A DNA stretch of 64,000 bases from Aldehydirespirator sp965220645 (GCA_965220645.1 OZ244836.1:2790001-2854000); one strand, 5' to 3'. Positions 8,328 through 17,511 are shown, numbered from the stretch's first letter. The notes: generated by a model from the sequence alone, not told the origin. A program made the numbers and translations.

Positions 8328-9224
8328 CGCCGACTTGCGGATCTTCGCGGCCGGTTCCTTCTGCTCGGCTCCGGATTCCGGCGCGGCGTCGGCGGCGTCG
8401 CCCGCGGCGGCCTTGCCTGTGGTCGGATGGCGCTTACGGGCCTCCTTGGCCGCGGCCACCGAGGCCTCCAGGGCAGCCATGAGGTCAACGACGGTGTCGG
8501 ACGCCGGAGCCGGGGAGGCCACCGTGGTTGTGGTGTCGCCCGAAGCCTTCCGCTCGATCAGCTCCAGCACAGCCTCCCGGTAGGAGTCGCTGTACCGGCC
8601 CGGTTCGAAGTCGGCCTCGAGGGCGGCGATGAGCTGGCGGGCCATGGCCGTCTCACGCTCGTCCACCTCGATGTCGCCGAGCCCGTCGAAGCCGTCGATC
8701 TCGTCCGATGCCACCAACTCGTCGGCGTAGACCATGGTCGACAGCATCAGCCGCCCGTCGACGGGACGGATCGCGGCGAGGTACTGCTTGGAGCGCATGA
8801 CGAAGTGACAGATCCCTACCTTGTCGGCCTCACCCATGGCCTCGGCCAGCAGCTTGTATGGCTTGGCCGTGGCCTCGTCGGGCACCAGGTGGTAGGCGCT
8901 GTCGTAGAACACCGGATCGATGTCGGCGAGGTCGATGAAGGCGTCGATGTCGATGGTGCGGGCTGCGACCGGGGCCAGCTCCTCTAGCTCGCGGTCGGTG
9001 ACGGTGACATAGTCGCCCGACGACAGCTCATAGCCCTTGACGATCCGCCCCGGCGGGAGCTCCGTATCGTCGGCTGCCGACACCTTCTTGTAGCGCACCC
9101 GGGCCCCCGTCTCGCCGTCGAGCTGGTTGAAGCGCACGTTCTTGCGGCTCACCGCGCTGAACAGCTGCACGGGAATCGTCACGAGCCCGAAGCTGATCGA
9201 TCCCTTCCAGATAACTCTCGGCAC
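8325..9224 (-). CDS. ku: Non-homologous end-joining protein Ku
   Basis: The protein has 299 residues. The start is IWKGSISFGLVTIPVQLF, the family's characteristic beginning, and the Ku core runs to about residue 250. The C-terminus is Ala/Lys/Glu-rich and low in complexity, as in other bacterial Ku proteins where it helps DNA binding and LigD recruitment. The homodimer encircles broken DNA ends. I choose the GTG at 9224 because GAGGAGG lies 6 bases upstream. The frame is open further upstream through repeat copy 4 to 9350, which would add a spurious MARAARERSEQER leader. The stop codon is part of repeat copy 3. Ku and the LigD polymerase form an NHEJ pair. Confidence 0.92.
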   Translation of the reverse strand: MPRVIWKGSISFGLVTIPVQLFSAVSRKNVRFNQLDGETGARVRYKKVSAADDTELPPGRIVKGYELSSGDYVTVTDRELEELAPVAARTIDIDAFIDLADIDPVFYDSAYHLVPDEATAKPYKLLAEAMGEADKVGICHFVMRSKQYLAAIRPVDGRLMLSTMVYADELVASDEIDGFDGLGDIEVDERETAMARQLIAALEADFEPGRYSDSYREAVLELIERKASGDTTTTVASPAPASDTVVDLMAALEASVAAAKEARKRHPTTGKAAAGDAADAAPESGAEQKEPAAKIRKSA

Positions 9225-9310
9225 CACCGGCCTCCTCGCTCCGGCACGAGCCCGGCACAGCCAGGGCTCGGCACGCAGGCCTCCGCACCGCCTAGGTGAG
9301 TCTATGGTTC

Positions 9311-9407
9311 CCCGCTCTTGTTCGCTTCGCTCACGGGCCGCTCGGGCCACGGCCTCGCTCGACCCGTCGCTTGGCTCTCGCTGCGACGAAGCACCGCTCG
9401 GCCTCTA
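9311..9407 (-). repeat. Bipartite interspersed repeat, copy 4
   Basis: The short half starts at the stop codon of the membrane protein gene (TAGAGGCCGAGCGG, about 9394-9407, minus strand). About 34 bases later comes the complete long half (9311-9358). It lies between that gene and ku, co-oriented with both. Confidence 0.85.
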
Positions 9408-10280
9408 TGGGGCAAGCAGGATGCGGGCCACCAAGTCCTGGCCGAAGGCGGTGACGATGGCCAGGTACACCAGGCCGGTGGCGGCCATCACAGCGGCGTA
9501 CTGGCGCTCGCGCAGCGCGGCTCTAGCTACCACCACGAGCACGATGGTCATGGCCGTGCTGGCAACCCAGAACCAGCCGAGCAGGCCGTTGTAGCCGTCG
9601 TCGATGGTCCCGTTGAGCACCGAGACCATCCCGGTGGGCCACAGCATCACCACTGTCTCCGGCAGCCATAGCACGGCTGCGGCCCGCAGCATCTCCAGCA
9701 GCGGCCCGCGGGCCAGGCCGGGCTGCACCAGATACCAGTGGCCCAGCAGCATGGCGCTGGTGACCGCGCCGACGAACAGGGCGCCCACCAGCGTGCGGGC
9801 CACGGCCAGTCCCGTCGGGCCGCCGGCGGCCAATGCGCCGAAGACAGTCGCGGTCAAACCCACTGCGGCCGTGTACAGGTCGAGGACGGGCGGGAACTCG
9901 GGCACGTCGGGATCGAAGCGGGTCTCCGCCCTGTCCATCCCGATCATCGCGGCCACCCGGGCCGACCGGCGCTGAACCTCAGCTCGCTGGCCCGCCACAC
10001 CCGCCGACCGGAGGCGGATCGACTGGACCAACGTCACGGCACCCGCACCCAGAAGTGCCGTCGTGGTGACGCTGCGAGCCATTGCCGCCCAGTCGTCGGA
10101 CCAAGTCGACTCGCCGATCGCGCCAATGATCAGCGAGCCTGCGGCCAGAGCGAGAAAGACCCCGCGCATCAGCCAGCCGTAGCCGAGTCCTACCTCGCGC
10201 CGCCGGGTAGTGACCCACAGGAAGAACCATCCGCCCGCGGCCCAGCCCACCAGCAGGGTGGCGGCTTCGAGTTCGATCAT
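9405..10280 (-). CDS. Integral membrane protein of unknown function
   Basis: The protein has 291 residues and about eight predicted membrane helices. The Arg-rich loop around residues 90-115 (RLRSAG, RRSARVAAMIG) probably faces the cytoplasm. No transporter or enzyme signature is recognisable. An acidic stretch follows the first two helix pairs (RAETRFDPDVPEFPPVLDLY). The start is ATG. It is downstream of the M24 peptidase on the same strand, and its stop codon begins repeat copy 4. I do not recognise the family, so the function is left open. Confidence 0.65.
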   Translation of the reverse strand: MIELEAATLLVGWAAGGWFFLWVTTRRREVGLGYGWLMRGVFLALAAGSLIIGAIGESTWSDDWAAMARSVTTTALLGAGAVTLVQSIRLRSAGVAGQRAEVQRRSARVAAMIGMDRAETRFDPDVPEFPPVLDLYTAAVGLTATVFGALAAGGPTGLAVARTLVGALFVGAVTSAMLLGHWYLVQPGLARGPLLEMLRAAAVLWLPETVVMLWPTGMVSVLNGTIDDGYNGLLGWFWVASTAMTIVLVVVARAALRERQYAAVMAATGLVYLAIVTAFGQDLVARILLAP

Positions 10281-10298
10281 GGCGGCAGGGCCGACGGC

Positions 10299-11402
10299 TC
10301 AGGCGACTACGGCCAGGCGGTGGTCGGCGCGGTTGAGGGGGTCGGGTCCGGCCGGCGACGCGGCCACGATGTCCTCCAGGCGGGCCCCCCATCGGCCGGG
10401 CACGTAGATGCCCGGCTCCACCGAGAAGGCATTGCCGGCCGCCAGGGGCTCGCGGTTGCCCTCCACGATGTAGGGATCCTCATGGGCCTCGGTGCCTATC
10501 CCGTGGCCGGTGCGGTGCACGAAGAAGCCGCCGTAGCCGGCCGCGGCGATGACGGACCGGGCCGCCCGGTCCACGTCCTGGGCCGGCGTGCCTACGGCTA
10601 CCGCGGCCACCCCGGCCGACTGGGCCTCGAACAGCACGTCGTAGAGCTCGCTGAACTCGACAGGCGGCTGGCCCGTGTACACGCAGCGGGTGATGTCGGA
10701 GCAGTACCCCACACCGTCGTCGCCGACCATCGTGCCCCCGAAGTCGCACAGCACGACCTCGCCCGGGCCGATCAGGTGGCCACCGGGCTCGTGGTGGGGG
10801 CTGGCCGCATTGGGGCCGGCGGCCACGATGGCGAAGTTGATCCGGTCGTGGCCCTCGGCCAGGATCTGGCGACCCAGCTCTGCCGAGACCTCGGCCTCGG
10901 TCCGTCCCACCAACTCGATCTCGCCCCGCTGAAGCCGGCCCGCGATCCGGTCCACCGCGGCTCCCGCGGACCGCAGGCGCTCGATCTCGTCGGCGGTCTT
11001 CACCGAGCGGATGGGGGTGGTGACCTCCGAGGCTCGCCGCCAAACTGCGTCCGGCATGGCGCCCATCAGCTCCACCAGGAACCGGGCCCACATCTGGTCG
11101 CCCACCGCGGCCGTTCCTGCCGGGCCGGTCAACCCGGCCACGATGGCCACCGGATCCTCGGTCTCGTCCCACGGCCTGATACTGAACACATCCGGGCGCT
11201 CGGTCACCCGGGGAGCCTCCAGGCGGGGCACGACCAGGGTGGCTGCCGCGTCGCGGGGCACGACCAGCATGGTCAGACGCTCCAAGGGCATGGCCTCGTA
11301 GCCGCAGAAGTAGGGCAGGTCCGCTCCGACCGAGAGCATGAGCACATCGACGCCCTGCTCGGCCATCAGCGTCCGGGCCCGGTCCAACCGATCCGCGAAC
11401 AT
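10299..11402 (-). CDS. M24 family Xaa-Pro peptidase-like metallohydrolase
   Basis: The protein has 367 residues: a creatinase-type N-terminal domain (1-135) and a pita-bread catalytic domain. All five expected metal ligands can be placed: Asp in CDFGG, Asp in SDITRCVY, His in RTGHGIGTEAHED, Glu in SVEPGIY and Glu in ARLEDIV. Members cleave X-Pro bonds or related substrates with two metal ions. The start is ATG. Only 10 bases separate it from the stop of the upstream LipB-LipA gene. The exact substrate is uncertain, since M24 proteins of this length include PepQ-like dipeptidases and non-peptidase relatives. Confidence 0.85.
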   Translation of the reverse strand: MFADRLDRARTLMAEQGVDVLMLSVGADLPYFCGYEAMPLERLTMLVVPRDAAATLVVPRLEAPRVTERPDVFSIRPWDETEDPVAIVAGLTGPAGTAAVGDQMWARFLVELMGAMPDAVWRRASEVTTPIRSVKTADEIERLRSAGAAVDRIAGRLQRGEIELVGRTEAEVSAELGRQILAEGHDRINFAIVAAGPNAASPHHEPGGHLIGPGEVVLCDFGGTMVGDDGVGYCSDITRCVYTGQPPVEFSELYDVLFEAQSAGVAAVAVGTPAQDVDRAARSVIAAAGYGGFFVHRTGHGIGTEAHEDPYIVEGNREPLAAGNAFSVEPGIYVPGRWGARLEDIVAASPAGPDPLNRADHRLAVVA

Positions 11403-11412
11403 GGGGGCAAGC

Positions 11413-13140
11413 CTAGGTTCGTACCGTGCTGGCCTCGACGGCGTCGTCGGCGGCCTGGCGGGCGTGGTAGCTGGACCGGGTGAGGGGCGAGGCCTCTACG
11501 TGGCTGATACCCATCGACTCGCCGATCTCCTTCCACCGCTCGAAGGCCTCCGGCGGCCACCAGCGATCCACCGGCAGGTGGCCGGCGCTGGGTCGCAGGT
11601 ACTGGCCGATGGTCACGATGTCAGTGCCGGCCGCGTGCAGGTCGGCCAGGGTCTGCACCACCTCATCGTGGGTCTCGCCCATGCCCGCGATGATCGACGA
11701 CTTGGTGGTCAGCCCGGCGTCGGCGGCCCGGGCCAGCACCGAGAGGCTGCGGGCGTAGCCGGCCGACGGCCGCACGGCCCGCTGCAGCCGGGCCACGGTC
11801 TCGATGTTGTGATTCAACACGTCGGGGCGGGCATCGAAGACCGTCTGCAGGGCGGCATCCTCGCCGCCGAGGTCGCTGATCAGGGTCTCGACCCGGGCGT
11901 GGGGCAGCCGGTGTCGCACAGCAGCCACCGTGTCGGCCACCGCGGCCGCGCCCCCGTCATCAAGGTCGTCGCGGGCCACCATCGTCACCACGACATGCTC
12001 TAGGCTCATCCGAACCGCAGCCTCAGCCACCCGCCCCGGCTCTGCTGTGTCGACCGGCCCGGGCCGCCGGGTGTCAACCAGGCAGAAGCCACAGGCCCGG
12101 GTGCAGCGCTCTCCGAGGATCATGAAGGTTGCGGTGCCGTCGTTCCAGCACTCCGAGATGTTGGGGCAGCCGGCCTCCTCGCAGACGGTCACCAGGTCGA
12201 GCCCGCGCAGCGTGGAGCGCACCTCGTGGAATGTTGGCCCGGTGCTCAGCGGCACGCGCATCCACTCCGGCTTGCGCGACCGGTACGGCAACGGCTCGCT
12301 GCGGTCGTCGCCTTCGAGGCGGGCCGCGGACAGGCGGCCCAGCAGGCGGGGTGACACGCCCTCAGCCGCGGCGTTCGCCGGTGCGCCGCCGGCCCGGCTG
12401 TCAGCCGACCCGTTGGCGGCATCCCGGGTGAACTGAGCCATGTCGGCTGGAGCCACACGATGGGCCACATCGGCCCGGTCGATGCGCCCATGAGACCCCC
12501 AGACCTCCCCGGCTCGCTGCGCCACGAGGTCCACGACCTCCCGCATCGACACGTCGATCCCCTCAGCCGCCAGGGACGTGACTCCCAGACCGGTGATGCC
12601 GCAAGGCACGATCCGGCCGAACCAACCTAGATCGGGATCGATGTTGAGAGCGAAGCCGTGCATGGAGCGGGCTCGCGACAGCCGGACGCCGATGGCGGCG
12701 ATCTTGCGGGGCCGCACGCCGTCGGGTTCGATCCACACCCCGGTGTGACGGTCCAGGCGTCCCGCCGCCAGGCCCATGTTGGCAAGCACGCCGATCAGCA
12801 ACCGCTCCACGCCGCCCACGTAGGCGGCGGTGTCGGCCATGCCGCCGCCGCGCCGGCCGGGCACGGTCAGGATCGGATAGCCCACCAGTTGCCCGGGTCC
12901 GTGGTAGGTGACCTCGCCGCCGCGATCGGTCTCCACCACCGTGCCGCCCAGCGCCTCCACATCGACCAGCAGATGCTCGCGCCGGCCCCGGCGGCCCAGC
13001 GTCACCACGTGGGGGTGCTCAAGCAGGAGAAGGTGGTCGTCGCCGGAGTGGCGGTGAAGGCGGCGCTGGAGGCTCAGGGCATCGTGGTAGGCCACACGGC
13101 CGAGCCAGCGGATACGCAGCACGGGCCGGTTGGCGGCCAC
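11413..13140 (-). CDS. Fused octanoyltransferase (LipB) and lipoyl synthase (LipA)
   Basis: This single 575-residue frame encodes both steps of de novo lipoate synthesis. LipB occupies residues 1-225: RGGEVTYHGPGQL, the catalytic lysine in RPRKIAAIGV (Lys146) and the acyl-thioester cysteine in PCGITGLGVTSL (Cys180). A flexible Ala/Gly/Ser linker (about 236-285) follows. LipA is about residues 286-575. Its auxiliary cluster cysteines are in CEEAGCPNISECW (320, 325, 331), its radical-SAM cluster is CTRACGFC (346, 350, 353), and RSSYHA is near the end. LipB moves octanoyl from ACP to E2-type domains and LipA inserts two sulfurs. The two genes are normally separate. It is directly downstream of the E2 gene, whose lipoyl domain is a likely substrate. 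The start is GTG. Confidence 0.93.
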   Translation of the reverse strand: MAANRPVLRIRWLGRVAYHDALSLQRRLHRHSGDDHLLLLEHPHVVTLGRRGRREHLLVDVEALGGTVVETDRGGEVTYHGPGQLVGYPILTVPGRRGGGMADTAAYVGGVERLLIGVLANMGLAAGRLDRHTGVWIEPDGVRPRKIAAIGVRLSRARSMHGFALNIDPDLGWFGRIVPCGITGLGVTSLAAEGIDVSMREVVDLVAQRAGEVWGSHGRIDRADVAHRVAPADMAQFTRDAANGSADSRAGGAPANAAAEGVSPRLLGRLSAARLEGDDRSEPLPYRSRKPEWMRVPLSTGPTFHEVRSTLRGLDLVTVCEEAGCPNISECWNDGTATFMILGERCTRACGFCLVDTRRPGPVDTAEPGRVAEAAVRMSLEHVVVTMVARDDLDDGGAAAVADTVAAVRHRLPHARVETLISDLGGEDAALQTVFDARPDVLNHNIETVARLQRAVRPSAGYARSLSVLARAADAGLTTKSSIIAGMGETHDEVVQTLADLHAAGTDIVTIGQYLRPSAGHLPVDRWWPPEAFERWKEIGESMGISHVEASPLTRSSYHARQAADDAVEASTVRT

Positions 13141-13151
13141 CAGCGACGAGC

Positions 13152-14627
13152 TCAGCGGATCTCAGCCTCCCAGTCGCGGGTCTCGATGATCTCCTTCACA
13201 CGGTGAAGGAATGCGGCCGCGTAGGCGCCGTCGAAGGCCCGGTGGTCCCAGGCCATGGCGAGCACGCCCACTGAGTGGATGGCTATGGATTCGTTGCCGT
13301 AGGAGTCGGTCACCACCACCGGCTTGCGGGAGACGCCGTCGGTGCTCAGTATGGCCACCTGGGGCTGGTTGATGATCGGGAACTGCATCATCGTCCCGTA
13401 CTGGCCCGCGTTCGTGAGGGTGAACGTGCCCCCGGCCAGGTCGTCGGGCCCGAGCTTGCGGCTGCGGGCCCGGTTGGCCAGATCCACGATGTCACGGGCG
13501 ACCTGACGGAGGCGTTTGCCCTCGGCGCCGTGGATCACCGGCGCCAACAGGCCCTGGAAGTCGATATCCACCGCGATGGCGAGGTTCACGCCGGCGTGGA
13601 CCACAATCTCGTCGCCACCGAAGCTGGCATTGAGATGCGGATAGTCGCGCAGGCCGTCGATCACGGCTCTGGCGATGAAGGGCAAGTAGGTCAGGCTGAA
13701 GCCCTCCTCGGCCTTCCATGCCTGCTTGGCGGCCCGACGGACCATCTCCACGCCCTCGTAGTCGACCTCTATGGCCGTGAGGACGTGAGGCGACGTCTGC
13801 TTGGACATCACCATGTGCTCCGCGGTGCGCCTTCGGATGTTGTTGAGGGGAACCACGCTGTCGCCGCTGCGGACGACGACCGCGGGCACCGACGATCGCC
13901 GGGCCCGCCGGGAGGGCCGTGACTCACCGGGAGCGGCGGGGGGCGGCTCAGCAGGAGCAGCGGACGGTGATGGAGGCACGGGCGGGGTCTCCGGGGCGCC
14001 GGCGTCGCTCTCGGCCGAGGCGCGAGCCCGGATCGCCTGTTCCACGTCGGCGCGGGTGATGCGGCCGCCCAGGCCGGTGCCGGTCAGCGTGGACGGATCG
14101 ATGTTGTTCTCACTGATGAGCCGGCGCACGACCGGCGACAGCACTATCCCCCCAGCCGAGGGCGCCGCGGCGGCTTGAGAATCCTCGGGCTGCGCAGGGG
14201 TCTCAACCGCGGTGGGCGGCGGCTCAGGCTCCCGGGGGGCAGGCTCGGCGGCGGCCTGGGGCTCCACGGCTTCCTCCGCGGGCTCGGCCGCTGCCGGCGG
14301 CTCAGCAGCTTCCCGCGCGGGCTCGGCGGCCGGCGGCTCCACGGCTTCCTGCGCGGGCTCGGCCGCTGCCGGCTCAACAGGCAGGGCCTCGGTGCCCTCG
14401 CCGATGCGGGCCAGGACCTGTCCGACCTCCACAAGGTCACCCTCATTGGCAAGGATCTCGGCCAGCACGCCCGCCACCGGCGACGGCACCTCGGTGTCGA
14501 CCTTGTCGGTGGATACCTCGAATAGCGCCTCGTCGAGGGCGACCTCATCCCCGGCTTGCTTGAACCATCGGGTGATGGTCCCCTCTGTGACGGTCTCTCC
14601 CAGTTGCGGCATCGTGACGTCGGCCAT
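13152..14627 (-). CDS. sucB: 2-oxo acid dehydrogenase E2, dihydrolipoamide acyltransferase
   Basis: The protein has 491 residues. One lipoyl domain (1-78) has the modified lysine in STDKVDTE (Lys42). A Pro/Ala/Glu linker of roughly 70 residues with repeated PAAEPA units follows. Then come an E3-binding domain (LSPVVRRLISENNIDPSTL), a second Pro-rich linker, and the catalytic domain ending in WDHRAFDGAYAAAFL with His462 and Asp466. The single lipoyl domain and the MPQLGETVTEG start are typical of actinobacterial E2 proteins. In some actinobacteria one E2 serves both pyruvate and 2-oxoglutarate complexes. Neighbours are lpd upstream and LipB-LipA downstream, and aceE is about 3.4 kb away on the other strand. 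I cannot decide between pyruvate, oxoglutarate and branched-chain substrates from sequence alone. Confidence 0.9.
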   Translation of the reverse strand: MADVTMPQLGETVTEGTITRWFKQAGDEVALDEALFEVSTDKVDTEVPSPVAGVLAEILANEGDLVEVGQVLARIGEGTEALPVEPAAAEPAQEAVEPPAAEPAREAAEPPAAAEPAEEAVEPQAAAEPAPREPEPPPTAVETPAQPEDSQAAAAPSAGGIVLSPVVRRLISENNIDPSTLTGTGLGGRITRADVEQAIRARASAESDAGAPETPPVPPSPSAAPAEPPPAAPGESRPSRRARRSSVPAVVVRSGDSVVPLNNIRRRTAEHMVMSKQTSPHVLTAIEVDYEGVEMVRRAAKQAWKAEEGFSLTYLPFIARAVIDGLRDYPHLNASFGGDEIVVHAGVNLAIAVDIDFQGLLAPVIHGAEGKRLRQVARDIVDLANRARSRKLGPDDLAGGTFTLTNAGQYGTMMQFPIINQPQVAILSTDGVSRKPVVVTDSYGNESIAIHSVGVLAMAWDHRAFDGAYAAAFLHRVKEIIETRDWEAEIR

Positions 14628-14649
14628 CAGCAGTCCTTCCGGCTGTATG

Positions 14650-16059
14650 TCAGCCGTGCAGCGAGCGACCCGTCAGCGACAGGACCGTCTCACCGAACAG
14701 CTCGCTCATGGTCGGATGGGGTTGGATGAGGCGGGCAACATCGTCGATGGTCGCCTCCCAGTTCACGGCAAGGTAGGCCTGGCCCAACTGCTCGGTGACC
14801 CACGGCCCGGCCATGTGCACGCCAAGGATCCGTCCGCCCGTGCCGTCGGCCTGCTTCTCGGCAACTACCTTCACCAGGCCTTCCGTCTCGCCGAGAATCT
14901 GCGCCCGGCCGTTGGCCATGTAGCGGTGTGTCTCGGTAACCACATCGAAGCCGGCCTCGGTCGCGCTCTGCTCGGTGTGCCCGGCGAAGGCCACCTCGGG
15001 ATGGCAGTAGATGCACCAGGGCGTGCCGAGGTAGTCGAGAGGCTCGGGGTCCTCTCCGAGGATGTCGCAGATGACGAGCATGCCCTCGGCGAACGCGGTG
15101 TGAGCCAGCTGCGGAGTGTCGACCACGTCGCCAACGGCCCAAACGCCCTCGGCGGTCGTCCGGCACCGGTTGTCGACGGCAACGAAGCCGCGGGCGTCGA
15201 GCTCCACACCGGCGGCGTCGAGTCCCAAGCCCTCCGTCCGGGGCCGGCGGCCGACAGCCACCACGACCATCTCCACGTCGACCTGCTTGCCCTCCCCGAA
15301 GGAGACCACGGTGCCGGAGCGATCCGGACGGGGCTCGTGAGAGTGCACCATCACGCCGGTGTGCACGTCGATGCCCCGCTTGCGGAACGATCGCCTCACC
15401 GCCTTGGCCACCTCGGCGTCGCATCCGGTCAGGATGTTGGGGAGCGCCTCCAGAATCGTGACTTCGGTGCCCAAGTCACCCATCATCGACGCGAACTCGC
15501 AGCCGATGGCGCCACCGCCGATGACGGCAGCCGAAGCCGGCAGGCGGCTTATCGAGAACAACTCGTCCGAGGTGACCACCAGCTCGCCGTCGATGTCGAA
15601 GCCCCCGATGGTCCGGGGCGTCGAGCCCGAGGCCACGATGATCGACCCCGACGACAGCGTGAGCGCAGAGCCGTCGTCGGCAGCAACTTGCACCGTCCCG
15701 GAAGGGCCGAGGGAGCCGACACCCGGGTAGACGGTCACTTTGCGCTGTCGCATCACCGAGGACAGCCCGGCCATCATCTTGTCGATCACCTGCTGCTTGC
15801 GGTCCAGCACCGCAGACCAGTCGAGGCTCGGCTCACCGGCATCCACCCCGAACTCGGCTGCCCTGGCCACGGTGCGGTACACCGAGGCCGCCTCCAGGAG
15901 CTCCTTGGCCGGAATGCAGCCGACGTGCAGGCACGTGCCGCCTACCTTGCCCTTCTCCACCACGGCGACGTCGAGGCCGGCGCTGGCGCCATACAGGGCC
16001 GCCGCGTAGCCGCCGGGTCCACCGCCTATGACGATCACATCGTGTACTGAGTCGCTCAC
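14650..16059 (-). CDS. lpdA: Dihydrolipoyl dehydrogenase (E3)
   Basis: The protein has 469 residues. The FAD-binding motif is GGGPGGYAAALYGA near the N-terminus. The redox disulfide is in GGTCLHVGCIPAKE (Cys43, Cys48). The NAD domain has GGGAIGCEFASMM, and the C-terminal interface carries the His-Glu pair in HPTMSE. It reoxidises the dihydrolipoyl arm of E2 and makes NADH. The start is GTG. It is the first gene of lpd-E2-lipB-lipA on the minus strand, with 22 bases before E2, so E3, E2 and the lipoylation enzymes are probably co-transcribed. Confidence 0.95.
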   Translation of the reverse strand: MSDSVHDVIVIGGGPGGYAAALYGASAGLDVAVVEKGKVGGTCLHVGCIPAKELLEAASVYRTVARAAEFGVDAGEPSLDWSAVLDRKQQVIDKMMAGLSSVMRQRKVTVYPGVGSLGPSGTVQVAADDGSALTLSSGSIIVASGSTPRTIGGFDIDGELVVTSDELFSISRLPASAAVIGGGAIGCEFASMMGDLGTEVTILEALPNILTGCDAEVAKAVRRSFRKRGIDVHTGVMVHSHEPRPDRSGTVVSFGEGKQVDVEMVVVAVGRRPRTEGLGLDAAGVELDARGFVAVDNRCRTTAEGVWAVGDVVDTPQLAHTAFAEGMLVICDILGEDPEPLDYLGTPWCIYCHPEVAFAGHTEQSATEAGFDVVTETHRYMANGRAQILGETEGLVKVVAEKQADGTGGRILGVHMAGPWVTEQLGQAYLAVNWEATIDDVARLIQPHPTMSELFGETVLSLTGRSLHG

Positions 16060-16106
16060 AGAGTTCTCCCCGGTCGCGGGCGAAACCCTACCGGGTTAGG
16101 TTGACG

Positions 16107-16199
16107 TCAGAACCTGCCCATCAGTACCTGAACGGTGAAGGCCACCAGGATGGCCAAACCGCACACCAGCGCGGTGAGAATCAGCCTGCGAGTGCTCAC
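16107..16199 (-). CDS. Putative 30-residue membrane microprotein
   Basis: GTG start, 30 residues: a basic N-terminus (STRRL), one hydrophobic helix of about 20 residues and a short GRF tail. The start lies 2 bases after the stop of the LapA-like gene upstream, so translational coupling is possible. The start follows an Arg-rich codon stretch and has no clear ribosome-binding site. It could be a real single-pass microprotein or a chance frame. Confidence 0.35.
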   Translation of the reverse strand: MSTRRLILTALVCGLAILVAFTVQVLMGRF

Positions 16200-16201
16200 C
16201 G

Positions 16202-16483
16202 TCAGCGCCGACGCCGGCGGCGCCGGGTCCTGCGGACCACCCAGCCGAGTACTTCGCTGAGCACCGCTCCCGCCACGGCAGCCGCGATGATCACCGCCCA
16301 CAGCGGCTGATTCACGTTGACGAACAGCCACCTCACTGGGACTTCGGTGTTGTTCTGGACGACGAAGACGATCAGAGCGGCCGCGACGAGAACGGCGATC
16401 ACCACCCCGGGCCGCACCGACAACTTGCGGCCCGCCGGACTCCGTTGAGAGTCGCCTCCGGGTTGGGGGTCTACTGGTGTCAT
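16202..16483 (-). CDS. LapA-domain (DUF1049) small membrane protein
   Basis: The protein has 93 residues from the ATG at 16483. It has two membrane helices separated by the family's VVQNNTEVPVRWLFVN segment, and ends in an Arg run after VLGWVVRRT. That arrangement matches LapA/DUF1049 proteins of the inner membrane, which have a role in lipopolysaccharide assembly in proteobacteria and no defined role in actinobacteria. The frame is open further upstream to 16603, but the residues there look random and AAGAAGA precedes the chosen ATG. The upstream gene is on the other strand. Confidence 0.7.
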   Translation of the reverse strand: MTPVDPQPGGDSQRSPAGRKLSVRPGVVIAVLVAAALIVFVVQNNTEVPVRWLFVNVNQPLWAVIIAAAVAGAVLSEVLGWVVRRTRRRRRRR

Positions 16484-16605
16484 TTCTTCTTGCACTGCAG
16501 TTGCTTCCGCTAGATAATCCGGTACGGGTCCGGCCGGGAATGCCGCCCAAGCAGGCGCGCCTGCTTCGGCGGCGGCGATGCTAGACCAACGGTCATGGAA
16601 CAACT

Positions 16606-17511
16606 ATGCGGGTAGCAGTCACGGGATCGACGGGGCTCATCGGCCGCGCCGTCGTCGAGCGGCTCGAAGCCGAAGGCCACCAGGCGGTTCGGGTGGTAAG
16701 GCCATCCGGCTCCAGCGACCCGCCCGGCACCAGCGCCATCGGGTGGGATCCCTTGCATGGCCAGATCGATCTGGAGGGCTTGGAGGGCCTCGACGCGGTG
16801 GTGCATCTGGCCGGCGAGCCCATCGCGGCCCGGCGGTGGTCGGACGAGCAGAAACAGCGGATCGTGAACAGCCGAACGCAGGGCACGGCATTGCTGGCCG
16901 GCGCGCTGGCCCGCCTCGACCAGCCGCCCGGCGTGCTGGTGTCCGCATCGGCCATCGGCTACTACGGCGACCGGGGCGACGAGCTCGTCGACGAAGCGTC
17001 AAGCGGAGGTGACGGCTTCCTGGCCGACGTGTGCCGAGCCTGGGAGGAAGCTGCGGATCCGGCCCGCGACGCCGGCATCCGGGTCGCCCACCCCCGTACC
17101 GGCATGGTGCTGAGCCAGTCGGGCGGTGCCTTGGCCGAGATGCTCCCCTTCTTCCGGCTGGGTCTGGGGGGTCGCATCGGCCGCGGCCGCCAGTGGGTGA
17201 GCTGGATCACGCTGCATGACGAGGTCGAGGTCCTGCTCTGGCTGCTGACGGCAGACGTGGAGGGACCGGTGAACCTCACTGCGCCCGAGCCGGTCACCAA
17301 CCGTCAGCTGACGGCAGCCCTTGGGCGGGCCCTGCACCGCCCCACGCTGCTGCCCACGCCCAAGCCCGCCCTGTGGGCTCGCCTCGGCCGTGAACTCACC
17401 GAGGCCCTGCTCTACAGCAGCGCCCGGGTGGAGCCGGCTCTGCTTGTACGCCGCGGGTTCCGGTTCGCCCATCCCGACATCGCCACCGGCCTCGACGAAG
17501 TGCTCGCCTAG
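16606..17511 (+). CDS. TIGR01777-type NAD-dependent epimerase/dehydratase
   Basis: The protein has 301 residues of the short-chain (extended) fold. The nucleotide-binding GSTGLIGRAVVERL is at the N-terminus. The catalytic tyrosine lies in SASAIGYYGDRGDE. The C-terminal DUF1731-like tail (KPALWARLGRELTEALL, then FRFAHPDIATGLDEVL) identifies the YfcH/TIGR01777 branch. The biological substrate of this branch is not established. The start is ATG, divergent from the LapA-like gene. The stop overlaps that of rnhA, which converges, by 4 bases. Confidence 0.85.
   Translation: MRVAVTGSTGLIGRAVVERLEAEGHQAVRVVRPSGSSDPPGTSAIGWDPLHGQIDLEGLEGLDAVVHLAGEPIAARRWSDEQKQRIVNSRTQGTALLAGALARLDQPPGVLVSASAIGYYGDRGDELVDEASSGGDGFLADVCRAWEEAADPARDAGIRVAHPRTGMVLSQSGGALAEMLPFFRLGLGGRIGRGRQWVSWITLHDEVEVLLWLLTADVEGPVNLTAPEPVTNRQLTAALGRALHRPTLLPTPKPALWARLGRELTEALLYSSARVEPALLVRRGFRFAHPDIATGLDEVLA

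Noticed and set aside
9225..9350. N-terminal extension of Ku (MARAARERSEQER...) and similar ones on the rhodanese-ThiF and MoxR genes
   Set aside because: The residues are encoded by the interspersed repeat, and good internal starts with ribosome-binding sites exist.
14212..16050. Long plus-strand frame opposite lpdA and sucB (about 612 codons), and similar long antisense frames opposite M24 peptidase, aceE and sufB
   Set aside because: They are GC-driven antisense frames with unnatural composition; the real genes have clear domains.
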